Counted from the stretch's first letter, positions 49,801-61,700 are shown. The stretch is DNA of 64,000 bases from Amoebophrya sp. A120 (GCA_905178155.1 CAJINV010000005.1:4136918-4200917), one strand, 5' to 3'. Numbers and translations: made by a program. Notes: generated by a model not told the origin, from the sequence alone.

Positions 49801-50060
49801 CTTCATCTTGTCGTGCTTCATCGTCATCTCATCCAGGTCCAAAAAATGCATGACAGATGATTCCATTCTTCCCGAAATACTTGTAGACATATTTGCATTT
49901 GATACGTTGGTATAGCCGTGCGGAAGCGGATCCCCCCAATGGGACGAAAAAGTCCCATCACAATCGTGAAGTAGGTGAAGGCATTCAGCGAAACTGAAAC
50001 TTACCGAACTAGGTCGCTCATCATCCGAAGAGAGCATGAGTAGTTGTACAAACACATGAA
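46900..50060 (-). CDS. Low-complexity tail exons with an STI1-like Asn-Pro region
   Basis: Open minus-strand exons: 50061 to about 49992 (LLMLSSDDERPSS, GTAAGT donor), 49620-49462 (HQPPSHFMGQLPPLGSIG, DQQQMIMA), 49139 to about 49060 (RYTCLEELVRNIMMDFGTTT), about 48890-48705 (MGLNPMLVMQQQAANPLIQA, NPLMPQAAANPLMMMQ), about 48412-48190 (MQELAVANPVMTQMLLQNPP, LLAQLLQEHDEAPEEVEELP), about 47910-47306 (SSSTGHHPPSLADHDTSYAG, RKKQQQEQKKQADQKRTS), and 46965-46940 (PSNAARP, GTTAGT donor). The NP-L/M-rich helices recall STI1 repeats of ubiquilin-type proteins. Junctions across the introners at 49461-49140 and 47305-46966 keep the frame. These exons most simply extend the kinesin gene, but a separate gene is possible. 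Confidence 0.55.
46966..47305. mobile_element. Introner, family B
   Basis: The ends TATCACGAGGAAAAATCCC and GGGGTTTTTCATTTTGATA are inverted repeats. The target duplication TCGGC is perfect (46961-46965 and 47306-47310). Removal joins NKTISAP to TPSNAARP in frame. Confidence 0.92.
49140..49461. mobile_element. Introner, family C
   Basis: The ends TATCCTACGTGAAAACGTTCC and GACATTATTACTCAGGAT (CCCACCCC / GGGGTGGGG inside) are inverted repeats. The target duplication ATCTT is perfect (49135-49139 and 49462-49466). Confidence 0.88.
49621..49904. mobile_element. Introner, family A, altered left end
   Basis: The left end CGTGCATTGCAAATACTATG differs from the usual TATGCATTGC. The right end ACATATTTGCATTTGATA is normal. 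The target duplication CGTTG is perfect (49616-49620 and 49905-49909). Confidence 0.85.
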
Positions 50061-50061
50061 G

Positions 50062-50323
50062 TATCAAATGCAAAAATGTCTGGGTCTGGAAGATTGCAAG
50101 GTTTGTCATGCACATTTTACATGACCCGTGATGTCTGTGATGTATGCACCAGCATCACAAGTTTTTTGCGCGCATCTTGATGCCTATCCCGCATGAGAAA
50201 TCCCCTCTCCGCGGTTCAAAAACTGGACGCCTCTTGTTGCTCATGCAATACAGATTTTTTTGGATTCCAGAAATAGCATTACAGATTGCATTTCTCCAGA
50301 CCCAGACATTTTTACATTTGATA
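50062..50323. mobile_element. Introner, family A
   Basis: The ends are TATCAAATGCAAAAATGTC and GACATTTTTACATTTGATA. The target duplication TGAAG is perfect (50057-50061 and 50324-50328). It sits in the exon series after the kinesin motor. Confidence 0.93.
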
Positions 50324-53300
50324 TGAAGCGGGTGGCACTCACGACATTTGAGTGCTACAACTTTTTTTCGGGTTTGCATTTCTCGCACAAAATGCACAAT
50401 TGCAATGGTCAACTTTCTTGTTTCGATACTGCTCCTGCGGATTGTTATTATGGTTGTTCTCTTGCACTTGCATGTCTTCGTGGAGCCGGTTCATCTGCAA
50501 TTGCATGTCTTCATTCTGCCGGCGCAATATGAAAGCAGGCTTGCATGAAAATAATTCTTCAAGATGGAACCAACAGCTAAAGCTTTTTCAAACCTCAGTG
50601 CGATATCATCTCGATATAGTACTTATTGGTCCGAGCATGTGCCAGAGGCACTGTCTGCTCCCTTATTCAATCGGCGCATGGAAAACTTCCTCTTCTTGCT
50701 TCTTGTTCTTTCACAGCTCCCCGATACATTACATAGGCATAGCACCTGGACATTATTAAATAATACACCTTTGCGTCGATTTTTGTGCACTTTTATAATT
50801 CACTAACATGAAGAGCAAATTTTTTTGACGCAAAATTGCCGCAAAACTTGCTTCCACCACATTGAGAAATTTTCACGAGCTCAAGTTACGATCATACGCA
50901 TCTGCTCAAGCTGTTCGATGAGCGCTGCATTTTCACTCGACATGGAAGCTTTCTTATGCATTGCAACGAAGAGCTACTTCGCGTCTGGAAAAATCATGGA
51001 AGATTCGTGTCCGTCGTTCACAAAATGATCGTGATCTTGTATGTTAACTCGGAAAGCACCACCGAAATTTCTGCGATGCCATAGCGGTGCAATATAATGT
51101 GCGCTACGAACGAAAGCGCATTCCAACATATCTCAAGCACAGGGCATCTGGTGACAAAAGTCTGTTTATCTGTCATCCAGACCAAACAGTTTCAAATTCT
51201 TTCCAGAGGCAGAGCCAAACCAATCTGAAGTGCATACTTTTCGGCAGCAAACAACTCCGCGGCCTCCTGCCTCGCGTTCTCAGCCGCTGATTTTTAGGGT
51301 GAGAAAGTAGCACACAGTAAGCCCTAGTTGATCTAAACTAATTTCCAACAAAAAGGTGGCCATGCTATGGTACAAAGAATACCTCTGATTTTCGGCTAAG
51401 AGGAGAGCGTCGATCAAGGGACTACTGCAATAAAGATCGCTTACCTAGCTGATTGCTTTTGGCGGTCGAAGCGGAGTCAGGAAGGCGGTTGGCGACGGGG
51501 CGATTCTCTATGTTGAGCGCCCGTGTGGCGTATTGCAGCGTCTGGTTGCTTTCGTCGGCGCTACAGGGATTAATGCAGGTGATCATCATGCAGTACGCAT
51601 TGCCGCCGAAACTGTCTGACAGCAGCTCCGTAATCTTAGCGTTTCGGTAGGGCACGTGGGCGTTCGACTTTCCCTGTGTGAGCGCCATGATGACCTGCGC
51701 TAACGTAAACAAGGACTTTATTGTGAGGAAAAATTCCCCCTCCCAATATCGAAAACGCAAACCTCTGAAAATTTGCAATGCTGATATGTGGCCTCAGATC
51801 ATCTCTGTCTTGCAAGAAGGCAAGCCTGCAGGCTCCTCCGCATTATGCCGGCGGTTTGTGATGCTCTTGGTCCTACAGCGTAGACTTCTGTCATGCTGGG
51901 CGACTATGTCAAAACCTCTCTGGCTCTGCTCAGGCTTCGCATATGCCTACAATCCTGTTCTGCAAGACTGCTTTGCATTTGTGTATGCAAATCCCGCATC
52001 AAAAGTTTCGTTTTGGTATGGGGAGGGGGGATTTTTCCTTTTGATGGACTTGTTGATGGTCTGAGCTTCCTTCAACGTTACTATCCCAAGAAAAAAGTGT
52101 TACATACAGTTACACATTTGCTGCAACTTTAGCAACACAAACTTGCAGCTCTGCACTGCAGGGATGAAATTAACTTGCAATGCATAGATCCGAAGAGAAA
52201 ACACGTATGAAACGAGGGTCGCATGCGTTCGCAGCATGAGAGAGGTCCTCTGTCTTGCACGTTCTGCAACACGGTGTGGAACTGTAACAGTTTTTTCTCA
52301 TGATACTTACCCCTTCAGCACCAGTACTCTTCACGCGCTCGCTCCCCGCCAGATCCACAAATTGAAACTTCGCGAACCTTACAACCAGGGCAGTGCTTTT
52401 TTATCCTTTATGCTTAATGCAAGCAACCACAAAAGAACGCACGTCTCATGCGTCGGCGTCCACTAAGTAGCTACCATAAATACGCTACCTATTTTTATGT
52501 ATCAACTTCAAACAAAAGAATGCAGGACAAATTTGAGTTTTAATAATTTTGGTAATCTCTGTCTCGCGACGCAGTGTCCCTTGTCACGGGCGATAAAAAT
52601 GCCATTGCACTGAAATGTCGTCTCTTTGTTCACAAGTGACAAGTCGTTCCGGTTCTACATCTACTTTCTCTGGAATTCATCTTTTTATAGGGCAACGGCA
52701 AATTATTACATCTTACAGTCGATGTCATGGGAATAAAGAACGCGGATGCATTCACGTCACATCAACTACCGGCACTGTGTATCAAGTGCAAAAATGTCTG
52801 GGTCTGGAAAATTGAAACTTGTAATGCGTGTCATGCATTCCTGGAAAATCTGTGTTGCATGAGCAGCAAAACAGAGGCTTCCTTTGTCATGCGAAAACGC
52901 AATTTGTAATGCGTGCTAGGCATCAGCAGCCCTCTCAAAAACTTGTCATGCTTGGCTGCCATTGGAAGCGCTTCAATCATGCGCAATTCAGCATCACAAG
53001 TTTCCAGACCCAGACATTTTTACATTTGATACTGTGCTAGCTAAAAATCTGTACCTTTGCAGATCGGGGAGGTCCACGTAAAGCGTAAAAAGACTGTGGG
53101 ATCGCGAACTCCGGGCGTTCATCTTGGTGCTAGACGTGCGGCGGAACTTTGCTCCCTCCTGCAGCACCATGATTGCATCGTCTGCGGTGTCGCACTCGAC
53201 CATTGTGAGGTCTGCGATGTAGGGCTCCCGCTTCTCATTTTGCCGGATGGCCAAGTTGGTTTTTTTCGGGTCGAGCGTATCATATTGAAAAATCGCCCCT

Positions 53301-55620
53301 ACTGACTCTGGAAAAGGCGGGGGAGTGTTTGCATTGCAAAAGTTCCGAATGGAAACATTCTCGAGCAAACGCAACGCAAAAAATTTCTAATGCAGATGAG
53401 ATTCGTAAAAGAACAATCACGCGTTACAAAAAGGCCCAGAGACCGCAAGGCCTACCATGTAAGAGATGCTCTGCAGTCCTACTATAATCTGAATCAGGAA
53501 TACTCGCCGTCCTTCTCCTTTCGTGCAAGACAAGTCCCCATGTCCATTACCATTTGCATTTGGAACGAAACTCTGCATGAGAAAAATCTCGCACTTCGGG
53601 AAGCGGGGCACTTTTCAAAATGGTAGAGCAGATCCGTGATACATTCGTTCACCAGACCCGTCGCTGTAGACAGCAAAAAGTTTGTTGCGATAGTCACTGA
53701 GTTTCAGGTATTACGTGGCGCTTTTTCTTGGCTTCGACCACGAAAGATTTCTTGTTGTATTGCAGAAAAACTAGGGAAATCCTGTATGACGTCTCATTTG
53801 GATGCATTTCTAGGCAGGACCACAGGGACATCGCCTTACAAAGCTGCGTGATCTTCAAAACGAACTTTTTTTTTTTGATAGGCGCGTTTCCGATTTCAAT
53901 AAAGCTTGCTTTTATCTTCACCGTCTTCGAGGTTCGGTCGTTCTTTCGGGCAAAAATGCGTTCGATTGCCTGGGGCACGATTCCGTCCAGCGCCTGCGTG
54001 CTACCAATCACGGTATGCGTCTTGCCGCTACTTGTCTGTATCCAAGAAAAAAAGTCGAAGTATTCATGACAGTTAGTGCAACTTTTTTATGGCAGCATTA
54101 CAAATCTTTCTAGTGTGGACCAGCACGACAACCTCAGCCGCAACCCTGTTGCATGTATATTTTTTGCACCACAGACTTACATCATCACTATACACATCAA
54201 TTTTTTTCTTGCATAGTCTGCCCGTACGCCATAATAGTCGCGTGAAAACCGCTCAAGATTGCATCCACAAAGCCATCCACGTTCATCCTGAAACAAAAGA
54301 AAAGATGTTTTAGGGAATCTTCCGGCATGGCCATTTTGATCACTTTTTTCTCCTTGAAGTTCAAGCGGACGAAAAAGACACAAATTGGTCCAGTTTTTTG
54401 GTATGACCAAATTCCTTCTTCTTTTCGCATTATAAGTACGACTCGGCAGCAGGAGGTTTATGACGTCAAGAAAAACTGCGATACTATATGGCAACTAAGT
54501 GCGTTGATTTCGGTACCTCCGAAAAGCATCTTCTTGCGAAATTCCGGGCGGGACGACAAGCGGTAATCTTACAGGTTAAACATGGTTAGAATTGGCGAAG
54601 GTATTGAAAAGCTGAATCGCCACACACACATACACACCAACGCGGATCCAAGATACGAATCCTAAGTAATGCTTTACCGCCTCGGACAACAAGTAGAAGC
54701 GCCCCATTCATATTGATTCACTTGCAGAAGGATAGCGACGAGAGCATGGCTACTTCCAACGAGAGCATGGCTACTTGTTACCTTGTTCTTTGGACAGACG
54801 CGACAAGATACTACTTGTCATTCTGAGAGAAGTTCTTGCAAAAACTGATGGCGTATTCTCGTCACGCAGTGAAGATGATGTAGCCGGACCAATGCAAGTG
54901 AATCCATGAGTGACAATTTTTTCAGTATTTTTCCTTTCTCAATACAATTCCCAATGCCCCACTTTTTGTAGTCTTAAGAAGCCCACATATTCTCGTGACG
55001 TCGGCTGGCCTTGCACGATAATTTTGTCGGCGGCCTCGTCCTATGCGTTGCAAACAAGTACGTCTGGGTCTGGGTCTAATGCAACCAAAGGGTCAACACG
55101 CAAAAAGAAAAACTTGTGTTGCTTGAGCGCCTGCGTCAAAAGCTTTCCACTTCTTACTAAACAGCGACAGCCAGCGCATGATCCCCTCATGCGGAACAGG
55201 CACCAAGAGGCCTCGGCAAAGCAGCTTGCACTTATTATATGCTTCCGCTGCTGTGTGCTTTCCAGCCCATCTATCGTATCCTATGTGGTCGAGCAGATGC
55301 ATGACAAACGTCGGTGTCCGGCTATTCCGGATCTGGCTTCCAGCACGATCGTGGAGGGCGGAACCTGCACGACTGGCGACAGACGCTATCCAGCCAGCCA
55401 ACCAACCAACCAACCAACCAACCAACCACACCAGCAAACGCGCCCGGTCTTCCCGACCCACCCAGAGCCAGACTACCTAATTCGCATTTTATACGTCCCA
55501 CGTGACGGAAGGCGCTTCTTTGTCCGATGGCAGCGGTGGACGAATCCGGACTATGCATTGAAAGCCGGGAAGCAGGCTGGCTCCAGTGCCTCCCTCCGCA
55601 GCTCCCCCGCTGGACGCCAT
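50324..55620 (-). CDS. Kinesin, N-terminal motor domain and start of coiled coil
   Basis: This is a microtubule motor ATPase. Exons on the minus strand: 55620-55494 (start MASSGG; FQCIVRIRPPLPSDKEAPSV), 55041 to about 54988 (AADKIIVQGQPTSRE), about 54575-54525 (PPGISQEDAFR), about 54287-54216 (VDGFVDAILSGFHATIMAYG), 54038 to about 53885 (GKTHTVIGSTQALDGIVPQA), about 53650-53590 (NECITDLLYHFEKCP), about 53310-53050 (REPYIADLTMVECDTADDAI, STKMNARSSRSHSLFTLYV), about 52375-52310 (VDLAGSERVKSTGAEG, GTAAGT donor), about 52072-52046 (TLKEAQTINK), 51718-51441 (LAQVIMALTQGKSNAHVPYR, NAKITELLSDSFGGNAYCMM, LQYATRALNIEN), then helical exons near 51290-51220, 50940-50890 and 50527-50340. The P-loop GQTSSGKT, switch I SSRSH and switch II DLAGSE are all present, so the motor is probably active. 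The subfamily is not clear. An in-frame upstream ATG at 55776 exists, but the shorter start fits the family better. Confidence 0.9.
51719..52045. mobile_element. Introner, family B, in the kinesin motor
   Basis: The ends TATTGTGAGGAAAAATTCC and GGGATTTTTCCTTTTGAT are inverted repeats. The target duplication GGACTT is perfect (51713-51718 and 52046-52051). Removal gives TLKEAQTINKSLFTLAQ, the conserved alpha-4 region, in frame. Confidence 0.93.
52780..53031. mobile_element. Introner-like element, family A, inside a larger kinesin intron
   Basis: The ends are TATCAAGTGCAAAAATGTC and GACATTTTTACATTTGATA. The target duplication CTGTG is perfect (52775-52779 and 53032-53036). The nearest exons end at about 53050 and begin at about 52375, so it sits within an intron of about 0.7 kb near its donor side. 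Confidence 0.9.
53722..53881. mobile_element. Possible introner in the kinesin motor
   Basis: The repeat GGCGC occurs at 53717-53721 and after GATA near 53882. The ends TTTTTCTTGGCTTCG and GAACTTTTTTTTTTTGATA are weakly inverted. It separates KASFIEIG from the NECITDLL block. Limits are less certain than for the other copies. Confidence 0.5.
54039..54215. mobile_element. Introner, family E, splitting the kinesin P-loop
   Basis: The ends are TATCCAAGAAAAAAAGTCG and CAATTTTTTTCTTGCATA. The target duplication GTCTG is perfect (54034-54038 and 54216-54220). Keeping one copy restores AYGQTSSGKTHTV. The insertion lies within the codon series of the ATP-binding loop. Confidence 0.95.
55042..55493. 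mobile_element. Introner, family A, in the kinesin motor
   Basis: The left end TATGCGTTGCAAACAAGTACG and the right end CAGAGCCAGACTACCTAATTC...TATA are drifted family-A termini. The target duplication CGTCC is perfect (55037-55041 and 55494-55498). Keeping one copy joins APSVTWD to EAADKIIVQG in frame. At 452 bp it is the longest undisturbed family-A copy here. It contains a (CCAA)n run at 55401-55430. Confidence 0.9.
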
Positions 55621-57189
55621 GGCGGTCGCCGGCAAAGACCAACCGGTGCAACTCCTGCACGGAGAAAAAGCAAAAAGTGGGTCCTCTCCCGCAGGAGCCC
55701 TAGGACATCGGTCTGCAGTGCATTTTTCGGGTTTCGGTTTCGCCACCTTGAACTGCAGCTCAGGCTCCAAAGTCACCGCCTCTCCGATTTCCCAGCTACA
55801 TTGCCATGCACGGAGTTCTTAGGCATAGTTGTAGAGAGCAGGTCAAAAATATGTATATGATCCTTCGTACTAGTCGCAGACGAAGGACAAGCCCTCGTGG
55901 CGTCGGGCCGGCCATGCGCTGTCTCGTAGCATGTGTGCCGCGATCCGGTACTCTTTCCTTTACACTCTGGCGCTCCGTCAGCGAGTAGACTCGCTCCGGT
56001 GTTGAGAAAAAAACACAAACAAGCCAGAGTGAGAACAGCCTTGAGGTAGGAAAAAATATCCTCGAGGAGGAATCTCCTTGGGCCTTCGCCAGAATCTCCT
56101 TGAGAGTTTTTTTTTTCAAAAAAAGCGAAACACGTGCAGCAATGACGGAAAAAAAACAATTTACAATTTGGAATTGTGATAGCAAATGGAAAAGACTGAA
56201 TTAAGTACGACTACGAACTTCTCAACAACAATGGCTATAATGCACACACTCTTGGGCGGCCCCGCCTGCGGAGCCCGAGCCCTTGAGGCGGGCCCGACAT
56301 TATTTCGGTCCGGTTCATCAAGTCTGCAACGTCTCCTGTAACCACGCCAAAGTTGCCGCGTGCGCCAACTGTTGACCCAAACGGTTGGCGCGTGCGCAAT
56401 TCATGACGGTCGCGCCCGGAGGCCTATATTCTATTCGTAGGTAAATGCGCGCGCACAAGCCTCACGCGCGCGAAGCCGAAGGGTCGCCACGCACCTTGAC
56501 TGCACTTTCTGGTTAGAGCATGAACGCACGACCATCGCGGGCATCATCCTTGAACAAGGCCCGCGGCGAAATCCTGCAGACCGCTCAAGGCCGCGCTCTC
56601 ACGCTCTAACGAGCAAGCGAGGGCGCAAATCGATCTTCCATTTTGGAGAACACTTAGCACTACACGCAGGCTGGTGCCGAAGACTAAAGCAGGAAAGCCC
56701 TCTCAGCGTATTTCTTCACGCCACGCTTTCTTCTGTGCAAGGAGGAACCGTGTTAGTTCAATATCATCATTTTTTTATTAGTTCATTTTATAACCTCATT
56801 TTTTTCAGTCCGCCGGAACGGGACCCTTGCGAGCGAATCCGCTTATACCCCGCAAGGGAGGATGCGGCTCGCTGGTACCGCAGAAACAGGTAACCTGCTA
56901 TCAGCGCGCGCTCTCGTGTAACTTGTAGAAAATGAAAAACAAAATAGTTGCGTGAAGGCTGCACTTTGCCTGTAGTAGATATGTGCGAGCTCCTTCTCTC
57001 TATTTGTATTTCTTTTTCTTTTTGTACATTAGTCCACATTTACCTGCAACTCGCACCGACACGAGCACAATTCGATAGCAACTTCTTATATGTACCAGCA
57101 ATGGCCATGGTCTGCTCTTTATATTTTCCGATGCAGGACCGAAAAATAACCCAAAGGCCAAACAAAACGCAAAGGTGGTCGCGTAAATA

Positions 57190-58292
57190 CGTACTACACA
57201 GAACCAAGGGACACAGACAAAATTTCAAAATTTTGTAAATATTTCGCAGCCATTGTTTTATGCTGCAGCTGTGGCGTCGGTTTCTCGACGAGAATGAGTA
57301 TGCAGATATTGCGCGGAGCAATTACTTCGGGGCCGGGCGACAGCTACAGGTAAGTGAGGACGCACAACACTGCCAGCGGTCGGCTATTTTCCTGGGCTTT
57401 TCTGATTCTGCAGTCGAAATAGCTAGGCCAAAAATGTTGTAAGTGCAGGCGCTTTGGATGAGCATAGCAGAAAAAATCGCCGCTGACGACATCACCAATC
57501 TGCCGCGCCACGAAGAAGTGGCGCGGGAGGGTGACGGAGAAGGGCTGAGTGTGAAAGAAGGGCTGCAGAGAAGCGCTTTCTAATCTTTCTGCTTTCTAAT
57601 CCTTCTATTCTAACTTTTGAACTCGGACGTCGGAGGTCAAGTCGTCGCTTCCGTGTCACTCGGAAAATTATGTCACGCACCCACGCGACGTGGGTGCGTC
57701 GCCGTCCTGTGTCCCTTAGAACTTTATTGGACTCAGGTCGTGGCTCTAAGGGACACAGGAAAACTGAGTACTCTGTTGAGTACTCGCCAAAATCCACTCG
57801 ACAGAGCACTTGACCGAAAAACTTCAATACTTTGAAGCACGCACGCAGAAACTATAAAATTTAAAAAGTTTAATTTTAGCCCGCATGGTATGGCCAACTA
57901 CTTGCGAAGCAAGCTGCTTCGTCCTGAAGAAGATTGGGGGCTATTTCAAAAAGTGTTTACCATACCATGGTGAAGAAATTTGAAGCTTTTTGATTTTCTG
58001 GCACCTGAGACAAAGGCTGGAGACAAAATGAAAATGAATAGGAGCGGGCTCGTCGTCCAGGTATCTCCGGCTCCGGAGCCGTGTGATTGGGCGGCACCGT
58101 CCACGTGTCTCCGGTTCGGAGGAGTCCCGCTTTTCGGCGTCCGAACTGTCGGCTCTTCCATCCCCGGCCCAATCTCCGGTGGCCACCAGTTTCCTAAATC
58201 CTAAATCTAAATCTGCAATGCAGAACTGGCCCACCAATGCGCCCAAAATTTTAAAATTTTGTCTGTGTCCCTTGCTTCTGTGTAGTAATACG
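57190..58292. repeat. Segment bounded by ~46-bp inverted repeats
   Basis: 57190-57235 (CTACACAGAACCAAGGGACA, then CAGACAAAATTTCAAAATTTTG) is the inverse of 58244-58292 with about two mismatches and a short gap. The interior (about 1.0 kb) is full of smaller palindromes, such as GCACCCACG/CGTGGGTGC near 57670-57695, CTGTGTCCCTTAGA/TCTAAGGGACACAG at 57707-57760, and GGTATGG/CCATACC at 57889 and 57960. No ORF of note and no obvious target duplication. Confidence 0.75.
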
Positions 58293-58430
58293 ACTTATCT
58301 TATCATACTCAATGCAGCATAGTCGGTCCCGAATAGGTGGGCCTGAGGATAATCAATAAGCCCGCTGCGCTGAAAAGATTTATGGTACGATTATAATTCT
58401 TGGTCCCCACAGTTCTGTTTGAATTATCTT

Positions 58431-58699
58431 TATCAAATGCAAATATGTCTGGGTCTGGAAGAGTCGGGGCTTGTGGTCAAGCACATTTTGCATGACCCGT
58501 GAGGTCTGTGATGCTGGTGCTAGCAACACAGATTTTTTGAGAGCCTCTTGATGCCAATTCTCGCATGAGAAACGCCCTCTCTGCGTGCCAAGAACTGAGT
58601 CCTTTTGCTGCTCATGCAACACAGATATTTTCAGAATCCGCAGATAGCATTACAAGTTCCACTCTTCCAGACCAAGACATATTTGCAATCCAATCCATA
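58431..58699. mobile_element. Introner-like element, family A, just after a stop codon
   Basis: The ends are TATCAAATGCAAATATGTC and GACATATTTGCAATCC...CCATA. The flanking repeats ATCTT / CTCTT differ at one base. The TGA of the membrane-protein gene (58706-58704) lies five bases from the element, so it sits in the 3' untranslated region or just beyond the gene. Confidence 0.85.
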
Positions 58700-58703
58700 C
58701 TCT

Positions 58704-61700
58704 TCAATCACGAGCAAATCTGCTGGTGTCCACCATGAACTGGGTGCGCTCGGCGCGCGTGGCAGGCAGGTACTTTCGCACGAGAACGCTGATGCCGAGG
58801 ACCACGGATGAAGCGTAAAGAAACGCGAAGAGGCAGGTGACGAAGTTGTTCTCGAAGACGAAAAGCGACGAAAAGAGCGCCACGCAGACCTGGCTCCACG
58901 AAAACGCTGACACGCACCGCAGCACGTCGTGTACCAGTATGGCGAACGTTCCTGCTGCAGTCAGTGGCGCACCACTTCCATCGCGATTAGCTGCCGAGTC
59001 GGAGGACGCACCACGTTGGTGCTGCTGAGGCCGATCCGTTCTTTCCAGGCCCGCCCCAGCAGAAGACCTACAACTAGTACTTGCTGTAGAAGCTGCGCCG
59101 CTCAGGCCAAGGCCAAGGTGGACACCCGCATGATCCGAAGAAGATGCCGCGCTGGCAGTTGGCGGCAGAGCGAGTTGGTGCAGGTTCGGCCGATCGTACT
59201 GAGAAAAGTAGGCTGCGCCGGCTGCTGCGTTCCCGACCACCGGCAGAGGGGGTTCTACTGAAGGGGCTAGGGGGCCATTGCCGCGGTCACCCTGTCCTGA
59301 CGGTTGTGAAGCGCTGCTTTCGGCCTGCGTTGCCCATCCAGTGGAAAATCCTCATCAGCTTGGAATTCTGCTGCTCGTCATGCAAACCATTTCACGTATA
59401 GTCACCACCATCGAGTCCTACTAGTTTGAAGATCAGGACTTTGTTCATCACGTGGTCGTCACGGGCACAAGTAAGTAAGTAAGTACGTATGCGATGGATC
59501 AGAAAAAGCCGGGCGCTGGTAAACAAAATTTCTCAGAACGAACCTTTTTTCGAGAATGATAAGGACCGAACAGACCTTTTAAAAAGGTCCGTTCGGTCCT
59601 TTATTTTTTCGAGGATGCGCGGACGCTGATAAGAAAAACTTTGCAGAGGATATAATCCCCTCGTGTGTCCGTGTTCCGGTGTTCGTCCAAGACTCATGGT
59701 CCCGAATAAGACGATCCGCGAGATCGTCCTGGCCCCGCGGAGCTACCCCCGAGAAGGGCCCCCGGCCTTGAAAAAAGGACGCAGGCGCCGCTCCGCGCAC
59801 GAGGGCACTGACAAAGCCCGCAACCGACTGCGTTGCGGCCGTCCACGACACGTTCCGTCTGGTAGCCTGGTTCCTGGTACTGGCACGAGACGCCCGGCTC
59901 GGCCCCCCTCCGCGACTGTTCATTCGCGAGTATTTACTGCTGGCATCGAAATCGATGTGCGGCAGGCAGACCTTCAAAAGGAAGGAATCGCATCACAGTG
60001 AAAAATCAAACCCCCTTGCCCCTGCCCTTTGCCTTTTCTCGTCATACGATCCAAAAATAACTTCCTAGGCCTGGTGCTCTGCCTCGCGGTCTCGTACGTC
60101 AGTGATTCATCAGCTCTAGTACTCGGCCTTGTACAAAATGACAGAAGGAGAAGCGGCCCCTTGCCCTTGTCCTGGATGTACTACATGACTCTGGAAGAAC
60201 ATACCAAAGCCGCAACTCAGCTTCTTCGCTTAGGGCCGGAGCTGGTGCACAACACATGCCTACCAAAACAGCAATCTAAAAAAGTTTGTGCGTCGCTAAC
60301 GCTATTAAATAATCCTATGGCATTTACGAAGCGGGTAGCGGGGTTCGGCGGGTTGCCTAATTTCTCACCCTGATAAGACGAAGGCAGAACAGAGCGTATA
60401 AAGCGCGGTAATCGCCACAAACACAAAGAAGGGGTAGCCTCTCATCTTCGGAAAAGAATACGCAAAGGGCTCCGTGCCTGCTCCAGCGACTGCGCGGTTC
60501 TGGTCTTGTTCCTCTTCCCCCGGCTGCAAGGGTGTGCCACTTCTGTCGTCCTCCACCACCTCCGCACGATGGTACGTCTTTAGAGCAGGTTCTGCTTCCT
60601 CGCCACCATTCCTCGGGTCCTCATCCTCGTCCATCTTCTTGTGCGAAGTCGGGGAAGGCGTCACGGCGGAGACGGCAGCAGGGCTGGAAGTGGCAAAATG
60701 ATCTGCGACGTGGTTGCGGAACAACGCCGAAGAGAAAGGATCTCCGACTGTAGGACTTCGTGTCGCATCGCGAGGACTCTTTGATGCAGAAGAAACGTTT
60801 GATATTGCCGCGTCCTGCACGTTGGTGTTTTTTAAATTCTGCATCTTCTTCACGCCCGCGTGACCACTCGTGTCCTTCTCATCTTCGAGATGCTGTGTTG
60901 CAACGGCCAGCGTTTCATTTTTGGACGAAAGTGCGGAAGCCCCAGACGTCGCGGAACTTGTCACGATATCACTGGAAAAGTTTTTTCGGCGGACCTCTGC
61001 AACTGCTGGTCTATCTCCAGAAGCCCCTCCTGCGACTCCACTTCTCGCGTCTCCTGATCGGACAGCTCCGGCTTGTGCAGACTCCGTCGACTGCGGTTGA
61101 GAAGCAGAAGCAATCAAAATGAAGAGTCCCCCATCACCAGGAGAGTAACTCTAACTGCAAACGTTCCGCATCGCATGAACTTTTTCTATCGTGTGAAGTC
61201 TTGCAGAGCTCAGCCAACAAGCATAAGCTTAGGCATTTTACGACCAATGCCTTAGGGCATACATGGTCTCGGGAAGAGTGGGTCAAGCTGCAGCTTGAGA
61301 TCGGACCCGAACTTAGGACGCACCGGAGTGCAGCATGTACTGGTGAATATTGCATGCAGGGAATGCAACGAATTTTGATTCGGATGTTGAGCCTGTTACG
61401 CAACTTCCACATGAACGACATCGCCTATACTGCGGCGCCGCGCATCATAGACCGGGGTGGGGGTACTTTTCGTTCCATGTGATAGAAGCCGGGGAAATCG
61501 TAGGTCCTTCACGCCCATCCTGGCCTGGTTCTTCTTCTTCCAACGCCCTGGCGTCGGCGGTTTCGACTGCTGTAAGGTATGCGTGCCCGTTTGTGTTCCC
61601 TCTTTTTCGGTCGTGCGTTGACGTTGCGACCGCCGTTTTTTCGACCGGCACAAGCGGCGCAGCGTCCTGCGAACCTGTTAGTGACGCGTGCCCTTCATCA

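Larger units (their letters stand above)
55800..58703. other. Intergenic region upstream of the kinesin
   Basis: No exon is supported. A GC-rich patch at 56240-56620 (GGCGCGTGCGCAATTC...GCGCGCGCAC) stands out from AT-rich flanks. A segment of about 1 kb bounded by inverted repeats lies at 57190-58292. The short minus-strand frames at 56185-55773 are in hydrophobic or Ser-rich phases but match nothing. A family-A introner-like element occupies 58431-58699. Confidence 0.5.

Noticed and set aside
55489-55776. Kinesin start at the upstream in-frame ATG (55776)
   Set aside because: The extra 52 residues are Cys/Pro-rich and unlike kinesin N termini. The ATG at 55620 gives the usual short leader before VRIRPP. 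Not excluded.
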